Below, one piece after another: positions 1 to 8,378 of a DNA stretch of 42,282 bases. Made by a program: the position numbers and the translations under genes. The DNA lies in contig CAMJHP010000022.1 in NCBI GenBank assembly GCA_946405575.1, positions 1 to 42,282 of the forward strand, in the 5' to 3' direction. The notes below the pieces were generated by a model. The model did not search any database. It was not told where the DNA came from and worked only from the letters and a program-made list of their open reading frames with translations. The first letter of the stretch is position 1. Every line of letters starts with the position of its first letter. This stretch comes from an uncultured Bacteroidales bacterium. Its GTDB lineage: Bacteria > Bacteroidota > Bacteroidia > Bacteroidales > F082.

Positions 1-54
1 GGCCAATCCTTTTTTTTACGCGTCAACGCTCAGACACACTTTTGGGGACAGTAT

Positions 55-86
55 CAGCCGCACAATGGAAACCCACAATGCGGCTG
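55..86. terminator. Hairpin downstream of the T9SS gene at 139
   Basis: An 8-bp perfect stem (CAGCCGCA at 55-62, TGCGGCTG at 79-86) with an inner TGG/CCA pairing lies about 55 bp beyond the stop of the minus-strand gene ending at 139. On the minus strand a run of eight T occurs only about 35 nt further on, so it is either a weak transcription terminator or a plain inverted repeat. Confidence 0.35.
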
Positions 87-131
87 CCACGGTGTGACAG
101 CCCTACAAGCCACGGTGTGACAGCCCTACAA
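86..131. repeat. Two tandem copies of a 23-bp repeat
   Basis: The 23-bp unit starting GCCACGGTGTGACAGCCCTA occurs at 86-108 and again at 109-131 without a mismatch. A third partial copy (ACCACGGT) follows and runs to the end of the neighbouring minus-strand gene. The first copy overlaps the right arm of the hairpin at 55-86 by one base. Function unknown. Confidence 0.8.
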
Positions 132-138
132 ACCACGG

Positions 139-1413
139 TTATTCCACCACGATTTTCCGAGTTGCGCCGTTCAATTTCACAAAATACAGACCTTGCGGCA
201 ATTCGATGGTTACCTTCCCGTCGATTTCTTGGGTCAAAACGGTCTGCCCAAGGGTATTTGTAATGATTGCTGTGCCTGTACCTTCGATGGTCACGCGGTC
301 TTTGGCAGGATTGGGATAGATTTTGAAGATATTGCCTTCAACCTCATTGATGCCGACAAGGTCTTCGGTTCTATTGGAAAGCATGTCCTTCTCACCGCGT
401 CCTCCCTGAATAATGGCTCTGATAAGCGGATAACCATAATTGAACATCGACTGATTACAGCTGTAACTCATTGTCGAAGGACTGACAAAATCGATGACTG
501 CGATTTCCATAGTGTTGGGGTCGTACTCGCAAATCTCAAACCTGCCAACATGGATTGGAGCACCTCCGAGGTGTGGGGCATTCCAGGTCATTTCAACGTT
601 GCCGTTGATGTCTGGTAGGAAGGCCATGTGGATGGTTCCACGTTCGAGGCTCGTAATTGGGCACGTGGTGCCTTCGACGGATATTCCTGTCACAGTGTAG
701 ATACGGGCGGCGAGGTCGCTGCCGATGTTGTCGAGGAACTGGCCGTCGGTATATGGCACAGTTGCAAGGTCCACGCCGTCACGATTGACGATGACATTGG
801 AGATGTACTCGGCTTGTGCCGGATTGACATCCCAAGTGACCAAGTTCTTGTTGCTGTCGGGATCAACTGAAGCAGACTCGATTTCAACGTTGTCGCGGAC
901 TTCTACGGAAAAAGTTTCGTTTGCACAACCATATTCGTCGGATATGGTGACTGTGTAGGTGCCTGGTTCTGTAACTTCAATGGTTGGTATTATTTCACCA
1001 TTTGACCAAATGAAGCTATACCCTGAGTATTCATCTCCTGCCGACAAGGAGATTGTTTCACCTTGACGTTTCCAGATTATTGGTTCGTTGAACGGGTTGG
1101 CGATGTCTGATTCATTGAAACTGAACCAGAAAAATCCGCTAAACCAACATCCAGTATAAATAACTGAATGCTCTCTATTGTTCAATAATACTATTGAATC
1201 CAGATAGAAGCATTCACCATTTACATTAAATTCGTAGTCGGAGCAATTTTCTTCTGGGTAAAGGATGATTCCGGCAACTTCATTTTTGCAAAAGTGATAG
1301 TTTACGCCTGATTGAAGCGTATCCACTCGTATGGATTCATAGCTTTGTGCATAGGTTGTGATGTATGTCAACACCATCATGATTGTTGTGATAATTATCT
1401 TCTTCATTTTCAT
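139..1413 (-). CDS. Secreted T9SS-sorted surface protein with PKD-like domain
   Basis: 424 aa. The N-terminus (MKMKKIIITTIMMVLTYI) is a signal peptide, so the protein enters the Sec pathway; ATGs at 1413 and 1407 are both possible starts. Around residues 115-170 a PKD/immunoglobulin-like stretch is visible (WSNGEIIPTIEV, then GTYTVTISDEYGC). The middle looks like fibronectin-type beta-sandwich sequence. The last ~75 residues are a type A T9SS sorting domain: IYPNPAKDRVTIEG, NTLGQTVL, GLYFVKLNG and a basic end. It is therefore expected to cross the outer membrane by T9SS and become surface-attached or released. No catalytic domain is recognised, so its function is unknown. No clear -7 promoter box was found directly upstream; a large inverted repeat lies at 1537-1666. 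Confidence 0.85.
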   Translation of the reverse strand: MKMKKIIITTIMMVLTYITTYAQSYESIRVDTLQSGVNYHFCKNEVAGIILYPEENCSDYEFNVNGECFYLDSIVLLNNREHSVIYTGCWFSGFFWFSFNESDIANPFNEPIIWKRQGETISLSAGDEYSGYSFIWSNGEIIPTIEVTEPGTYTVTISDEYGCANETFSVEVRDNVEIESASVDPDSNKNLVTWDVNPAQAEYISNVIVNRDGVDLATVPYTDGQFLDNIGSDLAARIYTVTGISVEGTTCPITSLERGTIHMAFLPDINGNVEMTWNAPHLGGAPIHVGRFEICEYDPNTMEIAVIDFVSPSTMSYSCNQSMFNYGYPLIRAIIQGGRGEKDMLSNRTEDLVGINEVEGNIFKIYPNPAKDRVTIEGTGTAIITNTLGQTVLTQEIDGKVTIELPQGLYFVKLNGATRKIVVE

Positions 1414-1536
1414 TTTGTTTTAGTTTTTTATTTTGATTAATAATTAGATTTGTCCAGCCTTATTCAGCTGAAACGCTCATCATCAAAAGCAAGGAAACTC
1501 CAAGAAACAAAATAGGGCGGAATTGTCCTTTGAATG

Positions 1537-1678
1537 CTTATTTCTAATGGAGGCTCTGGTAAACCGTGCAACAAATAAGTCGGAATCAATCCTCGCCCAA
1601 AGGCGAGAACTTTCGCAAACTTATTCTCGTTGCAAATTTTACCAGAATTTCCATTAGGAGAATAAGAGCGTCAGCTCT
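1537..1678. repeat. Large nested inverted repeat (hairpin element or structured RNA)
   Basis: Outer arms: 1537-1563 (CTTATTTCTAATGG...CTCTGGTAAA) pair with 1638-1666 (TTTACCAGAATTTCCATTAG then AATAAG). Inner arms: 1568-1580 pair with 1619-1633. The centre is a perfect hairpin CTCGCC-CAAA-GGCGAG at 1592-1607. A separate small hairpin AGAGC/GCTCT follows at 1665-1678. Together this is a cruciform-like element about 130 bp long between two genes, upstream of the minus-strand T9SS gene. It could be a MITE-type element or a structured RNA; no open frame is convincing inside it. Confidence 0.6.
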
Positions 1679-1811
1679 GTGTATGTCTATGTGTTAGTCT
1701 ATTCTTTCGTCAGTTGTGTTTTTATTTGTTTGTTGGGGGCAAAAGTAGGGAAAAAAAGATTGCTTGGCAAGAAAAAGGCAACAAATCTTCAAAATACTGT
1801 CATAAATGCTG

Positions 1812-1840
1812 TTGCTTTCGGAAGAATATTGTTATTTTTG
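1812..1840 (+). promoter_or_regulatory. Bacteroidota promoter upstream of a decayed gene
   Basis: TTG at 1812-1814 (-33 element) and TATTTTTG at 1833-1840 (-7 element, consensus TAnnTTTG) are 21 bp apart, close to ideal for the Bacteroidota primary sigma factor. Transcription would start near 1847 and run through the interrupted reading frame towards the cyclo-ligase gene at 2368. Confidence 0.6.
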
Positions 1841-1865
1841 CGGCGAGAACAGAAAAAGTTCGGGT

Positions 1866-2345
1866 TATGACGACATCTGCATTGAACAGTTTATGGAGGT
1901 ATATGCAAAGGCTGATGCTTAGTTTGAACTTAAGCGAGTTTACCCAAAAGGAATTGGATGCCGCCCCCCGATTGGCTGCCATTATGAATGATGGGAGGAC
2001 AGAGGAACGAAAAACGTATTTCTTGACACAAATGGGTTGCTCGAGGTGTCGTGTAACAGAAAACACAGTAAATTATGCGAGCAAATACTTATGCGGGGGA
2101 AAAACGGCTACATCCATCTCTTTGCCTCTAATCCCGACTTTTGCCAACATAGCCTATACGCTACAACGGGATTGCTATGTAACATCCCACCCCTTAACAC
2201 CAACTGGCAAGTCGAAGGTGCGTTATCCTTGAATCGAAAGGCAACAGCGTGTGCGTGGCAAGGATTGGTAATGCCCAAAAACATAGCATCACCGTATCTG
2301 CGACCTTGCCCAAAGACATCGGCATAACCACAACAGAAACAATCA
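1866..2345 (+). pseudogene. Probable decayed gene, frame interrupted
   Basis: No intact gene fills 1680-2367, but coding-like segments run in successive frames downstream of a good promoter. One frame reads DICIEQFMEVYAKADA from 1872 to a TAG near 1920, has another stop near 1989, and continues as FLDTNGLLEVSCNRKHSKL up to about 2230. The text then looks coding in a different frame (ESKGNSVCVARIGNA, then SATLPKDIGITTTETIN) and stops at 2346. The pattern is that of a gene with two nonsense changes and a frameshift. An alternative is an intact 121-aa frame from ATG 1867 to 2232, but its composition is poor. No family is recognised. It leads directly into the cyclo-ligase gene 22 bp further on. 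Confidence 0.3.
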
Positions 2346-2367
2346 ATTAACATCAATCCTTAACATT

Positions 2368-2892
2368 ATGGAGAAAAAAGAACTGCGAGCCCAAATCAAG
2401 GCCTTAAAAAAACAACATACCAAAGAGCAATTGATGGAACAGTCGGAAAAGATTTTGACCAAGCTGGAACAGCATCCCGATTTCATCAAAGCCGAAAAAA
2501 TCATGCTATACAGTGCCCTGCCCGATGAAGTGCAAACCCAAGCCTTCCTCGAAAAATGGCACCTAAAGAAGATCATCATTCTACCCACTGTGGTGGGCGA
2601 CGATATCATCCCCGTGGCCTATGGAAAAGACACCGATTTTGCCGTGGGCGACTTTAACATACTTGAGCCACAGAACGAACCTTATCATGGTGATTTCGAC
2701 CTCATTATCGTCCCCGGCGTGGCCTTCGACCGTAACGGTAACCGTATAGGACGAGGTCGCGGTTACTATGATCGCTTCCTATGTCAGCATCTTGATGTAA
2801 AGCGCATCGGCATTTGTTTTGACTTCCAACTTGTCGATGAAGTGCCCACCGAACCTTTGGACATTCGTATGGACGAAGTGCTATCGCTATAA
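2368..2892 (+). CDS. 5-formyltetrahydrofolate cyclo-ligase
   Basis: 174 aa, the normal length for the family. It converts 5-formyl-THF to 5,10-methenyl-THF using ATP, in the cytoplasm, as part of one-carbon folate metabolism. Family motifs are clear: a basic N-terminal helix (MEKKELRAQIKALKKQ), SALPDEVQT in the substrate region, and the C-terminal signature VPGVAFDRNGNRIGRGRGYY with DRFL following. The start ATG is the only plausible one. It appears to be transcribed from the promoter at 1812-1840 unless a promoter within the decayed gene is used. Another folate gene (folK) lies 17 kb away in the window and is not linked to it. Confidence 0.93.
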   Translation: MEKKELRAQIKALKKQHTKEQLMEQSEKILTKLEQHPDFIKAEKIMLYSALPDEVQTQAFLEKWHLKKIIILPTVVGDDIIPVAYGKDTDFAVGDFNILEPQNEPYHGDFDLIIVPGVAFDRNGNRIGRGRGYYDRFLCQHLDVKRIGICFDFQLVDEVPTEPLDIRMDEVLSL

Positions 2893-2943
2893 GGTTTTTT
2901 GGGATTTCTTTTCCAAATCAAGCCCGCGCATCGATTTTTTTTC

Positions 2944-2951
2944 TACTTTTG
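2944..2951 (+). promoter_or_regulatory. -7 promoter box of the C10 peptidase gene
   Basis: TACTTTTG matches TAnnTTTG exactly. It covers an in-frame ATG at 2949, so the true start must be the downstream ATG at 2979. No clear TTG is present at the -33 position. Confidence 0.6.
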
Positions 2952-2978
2952 AAGCCTTGTTTAAACATCAACTTATCT

Positions 2979-5753
2979 ATGAAAAAACAACTTCTCTCGC
3001 TTATAGCACTACTATTAGGCCTTAACTCTCTAAATGCCAATCCTGTCAATTTGGAAAAGGCTAAGAACATTGGACAGAAATATGCCTGTGTTAAAATCAA
3101 CAATAAATTAAAGAGCAACGACTTACATCTGGTCTACACTGGTACATCCCAGCGTGGTGAGACTTGTTTTTATGTCTTCAATGCTGGCACAACAGGATTC
3201 GTCATCGTATCTGCTGACGACCGTTTTCGTCCCATCGTAGGCTACTCCAACGAGGGCACCTTCGACACCGAAAATATGTCGCCTGAGCTCGCTTTCTATC
3301 TTGACAAAATCATTGAAGCACGCACCAGCAGTAATGCTGTCCTCTTCGACAATACCGAACAAGAATGGAAGAACGTTGCCGCAACAGGCGAATTACTCTC
3401 GCGTAATGACGGTCGGGGCGTCGACTACATTTGCACCACCAAATGGGACCAAGACTCACCTTATAATTTCTTCGCTCCTGAAGCCAGCGGCGGTCCTGGC
3501 GGACGTTGCTATGCAGGTTGCGTGGCCACAGCCATGAGTCAGGTGATGAAATATTGGGACCATCCCACTCAAGGTTCAGGCAGTCATTCTTATTACTGCT
3601 ATGGATACGGCACATTGTCAGCCAATTTCGGAGCAACCACATACGATTGGGAACATATGCCCGACCGACTTAGTGGCTCCTCCCAAGAAGAGATTGAAGC
3701 CGTAGCACTTTTAATGTACCATTGTGGTATTTCAGTCGATATGAACTTTTCTCCTACGGGCAGCGGCGCCAACTCATGGGATGTACCCTACGCCATCAGA
3801 AATTACTTCTCCTACTCCAACCAATGCAACCTCGAGGGACGTGACGAGCACTCACTCCTTGACTGGCAGGATATGCTCAAAGAGCAGTTCGACTTAGGCT
3901 GGCCCGTATACTATTCAGGTTTCAGCGAAAGCGGTGGTCATGCATTTGTGTGCGACGGCTACGACGACGATGACCTCTTCCATTTCAATTGGGGCTGGGG
4001 CGGTAGCAGCGACGGCTGGTTCGTCATCGATGAAATTGACTATGCCGGTTGGGCTCAAGCCATATTCAACTTTGTTCCCTCCGATGTGTATGACTATATG
4101 CCCCTGCAACCTGAGAACCTCTTGGTAGAGCTCAGCAATGACTTCGACTACGCCGCCACGTTGAGTTGGACAAATCCCACACAAGACATCCACTTCCAAA
4201 CTCTCAACACCATCGACCAAATAGTGGTGACCCGTAACGGTGAAATCGTTTATACCGAAGACAATGTGACCCCGGGTGCTACTATGAGTTATATTGACCA
4301 TTATATCCCCACCATAGTGGAATACAAGGTTTATGCCATTGTCCACAACGCAAAAGGCTTAGCTGCGGTTGAGAGTAATGTCCTTCTCGGCCCTACCTGC
4401 CAATGGACTATCGAAATGTCTTCATCTGATCCGCAAGGTTGGCTCGGTGGAGCACTCTCCTTCATCAACGGAGCTGGCGACGAAGTAGCATACGTTGCCC
4501 TTGAAAGCAGCTATGCCACTCAAACCATCACATTACCTCTTGGACATATTGACATCCGTTGGATAAAGCCAATTCAATCTATTGACAATCTAAGTTTTAT
4601 CATCAAAAACGCAGTTGGCGATAGCAAGGTCAGCTTCCAAGGATCGGCTAACGACATCAACAATGGATTGATTTTTATTGCTAACAATACTTGTATCGGC
4701 AAGGATGAGGAAGCCGACGGTCCCGTTAACCTGACTGCGAACTTCGATGGAAACGCTGTTATCTTGAATTGGGAGGGCTGTGACATACAGGATGTTTTGC
4801 ATTATTACATTTTCCGCGACAATATTCTCATCGGCATTTCTGACAATCCTCAATACACTGACGAGTATGCCTCCAACGCTTTCCATAGCTATTATGTTAC
4901 GGCAGTGTGCCAAAATGGCGAAACATTGCGTTCCAATATCGACAATGTGATGCCCGAATCTGACTGCGTCACTCCTACCAACCTGCGCTTTGAAATGATT
5001 ACCCCATCCAAGGTAAACGTTATGTGGGATGCCCCTGAAGCAGAGGGGGTTACTGGTTATTACCTTTTCCGTCGCGTCAAAGGCGAAGAATTCAAACGGA
5101 TTAAAGCTCTCACCAATACTTATTTCAATGACAACCTTGCCGCACAACCCAACAATCATTTCGAATATGCCGTAGTAGCTTATTATAGAGACGAAGACTG
5201 CACCTCAGGTTATGCCACTGCAAAGGACAACCCCGAGATGCATTTCATCGAGGTCAACGAGACCATTATTCCACAGCACCTTGATTTCCATATCCACGAA
5301 GGTCACGTTGTCCTGCAATGGGAAGCCGCTAACCTAGCCGAAAGCTACAATGTTTACCGTGACGGCCAACTTATCGGTCAATCATCTGGCACCGATTTCA
5401 TCGACTACACGGCCACACCGCAACAAAGCTATCATTACACTGTGACAGGACGCACTGCTTTCATCGAATCCAATCCTTCCAATGTGGTTTATGTAGATTG
5501 GACCACTTCCGTAAACGGAACCAACTCAGTAGAATACTCCCTCTATCCCAATCCCACTGAAGGGCAAGTCACCATTGAGGCCAACGGACTTCGTCAGATT
5601 CGAGTCTTCAACGTGATCGGCCAAGAAGTGGAACAACAGTCCACAAATGACGACAGCGTCACTATCGACCTTACATCCGAGCCTAAAGGTTGCTATTTCA
5701 TTGAGATGATAACCGACAATGGCTGCACAACAACGAAAATCTTGAAATTATAA
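2979..5753 (+). CDS. C10 family (streptopain-type) peptidase, T9SS secreted
   Basis: 924 aa from ATG 2979; an upstream in-frame ATG at 2949 falls in the promoter's -7 box. Order: signal peptide (MKKQLLSLIALLLGLNSLNA); pro-region of the Spi/prodomain type, about residues 20-100 (VFNAGTTGFVIVSADDRF); C10 catalytic domain with the nucleophile Cys181 in YAGCVATAMSQVMKYW and catalytic His321 in GGHAFVCDGYD, followed by HFNWGWGGSSDGWF; three or more fibronectin-III-like repeats; and a T9SS type A sorting domain (YSLYPNPTEGQ ... GCYFIEMITDNG). Known members are secreted cysteine proteinases related to SpeB and Prevotella interpain. Both catalytic residues are intact, so an active extracellular protease is inferred. 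It is followed after 11 bp by a second exported cysteine peptidase. Confidence 0.92.
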   Translation: MKKQLLSLIALLLGLNSLNANPVNLEKAKNIGQKYACVKINNKLKSNDLHLVYTGTSQRGETCFYVFNAGTTGFVIVSADDRFRPIVGYSNEGTFDTENMSPELAFYLDKIIEARTSSNAVLFDNTEQEWKNVAATGELLSRNDGRGVDYICTTKWDQDSPYNFFAPEASGGPGGRCYAGCVATAMSQVMKYWDHPTQGSGSHSYYCYGYGTLSANFGATTYDWEHMPDRLSGSSQEEIEAVALLMYHCGISVDMNFSPTGSGANSWDVPYAIRNYFSYSNQCNLEGRDEHSLLDWQDMLKEQFDLGWPVYYSGFSESGGHAFVCDGYDDDDLFHFNWGWGGSSDGWFVIDEIDYAGWAQAIFNFVPSDVYDYMPLQPENLLVELSNDFDYAATLSWTNPTQDIHFQTLNTIDQIVVTRNGEIVYTEDNVTPGATMSYIDHYIPTIVEYKVYAIVHNAKGLAAVESNVLLGPTCQWTIEMSSSDPQGWLGGALSFINGAGDEVAYVALESSYATQTITLPLGHIDIRWIKPIQSIDNLSFIIKNAVGDSKVSFQGSANDINNGLIFIANNTCIGKDEEADGPVNLTANFDGNAVILNWEGCDIQDVLHYYIFRDNILIGISDNPQYTDEYASNAFHSYYVTAVCQNGETLRSNIDNVMPESDCVTPTNLRFEMITPSKVNVMWDAPEAEGVTGYYLFRRVKGEEFKRIKALTNTYFNDNLAAQPNNHFEYAVVAYYRDEDCTSGYATAKDNPEMHFIEVNETIIPQHLDFHIHEGHVVLQWEAANLAESYNVYRDGQLIGQSSGTDFIDYTATPQQSYHYTVTGRTAFIESNPSNVVYVDWTTSVNGTNSVEYSLYPNPTEGQVTIEANGLRQIRVFNVIGQEVEQQSTNDDSVTIDLTSEPKGCYFIEMITDNGCTTTKILKL

Positions 5754-5764
5754 ACACATCCAAT

Positions 5765-6901
5765 ATGAAGAAATTTATGCAGTTGGCAGCCGTTGCGCTG
5801 CTTTTGGGCAATGGTTCTATGCTTTTGGCTCAAGACAAAGAAGAAAAAGCGCCCGTCTACCAAATCACTGAGACAGTCAACGTAAGACACACCCCTGTTG
5901 ACAACCAAGGCAGCTCTGGCACTTGTTGGTGCTTTGCCGGCATCGGCTTCGTCGAGGCAGAAATCCTTCGAATGTACGGCAAGGAATTCAACCTCTCGGA
6001 GATGTTTGTCGTCCGCAATGCCTGGACAGAGAAGGTGGCGAAATTCATCCGTATGCACGGCAACAACACCCTTAGCCAAGGCGGTGAGGTGTGCGATGTG
6101 CTTTATATGATTGATAAATATGGTATGATGCCAGAAGCCGATTACAGCGGCAAGGTCATCGGTGAGGATCGCCATATGCACGGTGAGATGAACGAAGTAA
6201 TCAACGGTGTGGCACGCGCTATCATCAAAAACGGCAACAAGAAAATCTCTCCTGCTGGCCCCAAGGCTGTACAAGGCGTTTTGGATGCCTATCTTGGCGA
6301 AGCCCCGGAAGAGTTTACCGTTGATGGCAAGAAATACACGCCCAAGTCGTTTGCCGAGGCCTATCGCATCGACCCCGCCAACTACATTGAAATCTGCTCG
6401 TTCACTACCGAGGAATACAATAAGCCCTGTATGGTTGAGATTCCCGATAACTGGACTTGGACACCTGCCTACAACCTGCCTCTTGACAAACTGATGGAAG
6501 CTGTCGACTATGCGCTTGAACATGGCTATACCCTCGGCTGGGCACAAGATGTCAGCAACAAGGGCTTCTCGGGAAAAACCGGTTTGGGCATCGTCCCCGA
6601 AGACCCCGAAAACGAGAAGCTTTGGGAAGAGATTGTCACCGAAAAAAAGGTGACCGATGAAGACCACCAAAGAGCTTACGACAACTGGGATGCGGGCGAT
6701 GACCATAGCATGCTTGTCGTCGGTATTGCCAAGGACCAAAACGGCAACAAATACTATAAAATCAAAAACTCGTGGGGCGACAGAGGCCCTTACAAAGGCT
6801 ATTGGTACTGCTCCGAGCAATACCTGCGCCAATACACCATCTTCTTCACACTCCACAAAGACGCCCTTTCGAAGGCTATGAAGAAAGATTTGGGGCTTTG
6901 A
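5765..6901 (+). CDS. Exported C1B (PepC/bleomycin hydrolase-like) cysteine peptidase
   Basis: 378 aa with a signal peptide (MKKFMQLAAVALLLGNGSML, cut after LLAQ). The papain-like C1B triad is complete: Cys54 in QGSSGTCWCFAG, His314 in DDHSMLVVG and Asn335 in KIKNSWGD. Family C1B contains aminopeptidase C and bleomycin hydrolase, normally cytoplasmic; Bacteroidota carry this exported version, probably periplasmic or a lipid-free envelope enzyme. No T9SS domain is present. It starts 11 bp after the C10 peptidase stop, with no promoter in between, so the two are probably co-transcribed and may act successively on the same peptides. The next gene is a paralogue. Substrate specificity cannot be read from the sequence. 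Confidence 0.88.
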   Translation: MKKFMQLAAVALLLGNGSMLLAQDKEEKAPVYQITETVNVRHTPVDNQGSSGTCWCFAGIGFVEAEILRMYGKEFNLSEMFVVRNAWTEKVAKFIRMHGNNTLSQGGEVCDVLYMIDKYGMMPEADYSGKVIGEDRHMHGEMNEVINGVARAIIKNGNKKISPAGPKAVQGVLDAYLGEAPEEFTVDGKKYTPKSFAEAYRIDPANYIEICSFTTEEYNKPCMVEIPDNWTWTPAYNLPLDKLMEAVDYALEHGYTLGWAQDVSNKGFSGKTGLGIVPEDPENEKLWEEIVTEKKVTDEDHQRAYDNWDAGDDHSMLVVGIAKDQNGNKYYKIKNSWGDRGPYKGYWYCSEQYLRQYTIFFTLHKDALSKAMKKDLGL

Positions 6902-6920
6902 TAAAGTTTCCATACTTTTG
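6889..6920 (+). promoter_or_regulatory. Promoter of the second C1B peptidase gene
   Basis: TTTG at 6889-6892 (inside the 3' end of the previous gene) and TACTTTTG at 6913-6920 form a good Bacteroidota promoter. It lies downstream of an in-frame ATG at 6772, ruling that start out in favour of 6994 and predicting a leader of about 65 nt. Confidence 0.65.
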
Positions 6921-6993
6921 CGGCCATAAATCTACCCTTAAAGAAAGTAAGACAACAATTAAACAATTAAACAATCAACAAATAAACATCATC

Positions 6994-8223
6994 ATGAAAT
7001 TCAAACATTTACTTACTGCAACCGCATTAGTGTTCAGCATCAGCGTCGTTGCACAGCCTCAGGCTAAGGAAGAAGCCAAGGAAGAAGAAGGCTTCAAGTT
7101 TACCACCATTAAGGAACTCCCCGTCACCTCTGTGAAAGACCAGAATCAAGCTGGTACCTGCTGGTGCTATAGCTCACTGGCTTTCTTCGAGGCAGAGCTG
7201 CTCCGTATGGGCAAGCCCGAGTACGATTTCTCTGAGATGTACATCGTTTACAAGACCTATCTCGACCGTGCTGAGGCCGCTGTTCGTACCCATGGCGATG
7301 TGTCCTTCTCGCAAGGTGGTTCTTTCGGTGATGTGCTGTATGCCATCAAACACTACGGCCTCGTTCCCGATGAGCTGATGCCTGCTGGTGCTATGCACGG
7401 TGATTCACTGTCGAACTTCACTGAGCTCTCCGCTGTCACCGATCCATACGTGGAAGGTGTCATCAAGAGCCGCAAGATTCAGATGGACAAGGACGGCAAT
7501 CCCCTTTGGAAGAAAGGTTTGGCCGGCATCTATGATGCCTACCTTGGTGTTCCTCCGACCGAGTTTACCTACAACGGCAAGAAGTACACTCCTATGACAT
7601 TCGCCGAATCAACAGGACTCAACATGAACGACTATGTCAACCTGACCTCGTTCACGCACCATCCTTTCTATGAGCCCTTCGTCATCGAAGTGCAAGACAA
7701 CTGGCGCTGGGGTAAGGCCTGGAACCTCCCCATCGACGAGTTCATGCAGGTGATGGACAACGCCATTGACAAAGGTTACCCGATTGCTTGGGGCAGCGAC
7801 GTCAGCGAGGCTGGCTGGCTCCGTGGCAAGATGGCCGGTGTGGCCGTCCTCCCCGACCTCGAAGCCAAAGGCCGCGACCTCCAAGGCAGCGATATGGCTC
7901 ACTGGCTGGGCATGAGCGCCGCCGACCGTAAGAAGGAAGCTCAGAATGGTCCCACCCCTCAGAAATGGGTCACCCAAAAGGAACGCCAAATCGCTTACGA
8001 CAACTATGAGACTGGCGATGACCATGGTATGTTGATTTACGGTACCGCAAAAGACCAGATTGGTAACGAGTACTTCATCGTGAAGAACAGTTGGGGCGAC
8101 GCTGGCCAGTACAACGGCATCTGGTACGTCAGCAAGGCTTTTGTCCGCTACAAGACCTTGAACATCGTGGTCCACAAGGATGCCCTGCCGAAGGACATTG
8201 CCAAGAAACTTGGCATTAAGTAA
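6994..8223 (+). CDS. Exported C1B (PepC-like) cysteine peptidase, paralogue
   Basis: 409 aa from ATG 6994, chosen because the signal peptide MKFKHLLTATALVFSISVVA begins there and the promoter -7 box is at 6913. An acidic/lysine linker (AKEEAKEEEG) follows. The catalytic triad is Cys56 (AGTCWCYSS), His344 (DDHGMLIYG) and Asn365 (IVKNSWGD). It aligns along its length with the preceding C1B gene (shared FSEM..V, SQGG..GDVLY.I..YG, AYLG..P.EFTYNGKKYTP), so this is a tandem duplication, with an insert near residues 285-325 that the first copy lacks. It has its own promoter and a strong terminator. Probably acts in the envelope on oligopeptides; substrate unknown. Confidence 0.88.
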   Translation: MKFKHLLTATALVFSISVVAQPQAKEEAKEEEGFKFTTIKELPVTSVKDQNQAGTCWCYSSLAFFEAELLRMGKPEYDFSEMYIVYKTYLDRAEAAVRTHGDVSFSQGGSFGDVLYAIKHYGLVPDELMPAGAMHGDSLSNFTELSAVTDPYVEGVIKSRKIQMDKDGNPLWKKGLAGIYDAYLGVPPTEFTYNGKKYTPMTFAESTGLNMNDYVNLTSFTHHPFYEPFVIEVQDNWRWGKAWNLPIDEFMQVMDNAIDKGYPIAWGSDVSEAGWLRGKMAGVAVLPDLEAKGRDLQGSDMAHWLGMSAADRKKEAQNGPTPQKWVTQKERQIAYDNYETGDDHGMLIYGTAKDQIGNEYFIVKNSWGDAGQYNGIWYVSKAFVRYKTLNIVVHKDALPKDIAKKLGIK

Positions 8224-8242
8224 GCCTTTGGTTTTAAAACAC

Positions 8243-8282
8243 GAAAAAAGGGAGAGCTTTTCGAAAGGCTTTCCCTTTTTTA
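8243..8282 (+). terminator. Rho-independent terminator after the peptidase cluster
   Basis: The stem GGGAGAGC/GCTTTCCC, with one G-U pair, is flanked by AAAAAA and TTTTTT, 20 bp after the stop at 8223. The A/T flanks make it usable in both directions. Confidence 0.8.
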
Positions 8283-8303
8283 CTATGGCTTATGGCCTAT
8301 GAC

Positions 8304-8359
8304 TATGGCTCACTTCATCCAAGGTGTGAATACAGAACTATTTGGTGAAGCGAGCCATA
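8304..8359. repeat. Imperfect inverted repeat between convergent genes
   Basis: TATGGCTCACTTCATCCAA at 8304-8322 pairs with TTTGGTGAAGCGAGCCATA at 8341-8359 (16 of 19 positions). To its left TATGG recurs four times (8284-8308), which also allows pairing with the AAGCCGGCCAT that follows. It sits between the terminator at 8243 and the end of the minus-strand YitT gene, and may serve as that gene's terminator although no T-run follows. Confidence 0.5.
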
Positions 8360-8378
8360 AGCCGGCCATTGTCAAAAG

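Noticed and set aside
5693..6913. 406-aa minus-strand open frame opposite the C1B peptidase
   Set aside because: A long antisense frame produced by the biased codon use of the peptidase gene; it has no family motifs.
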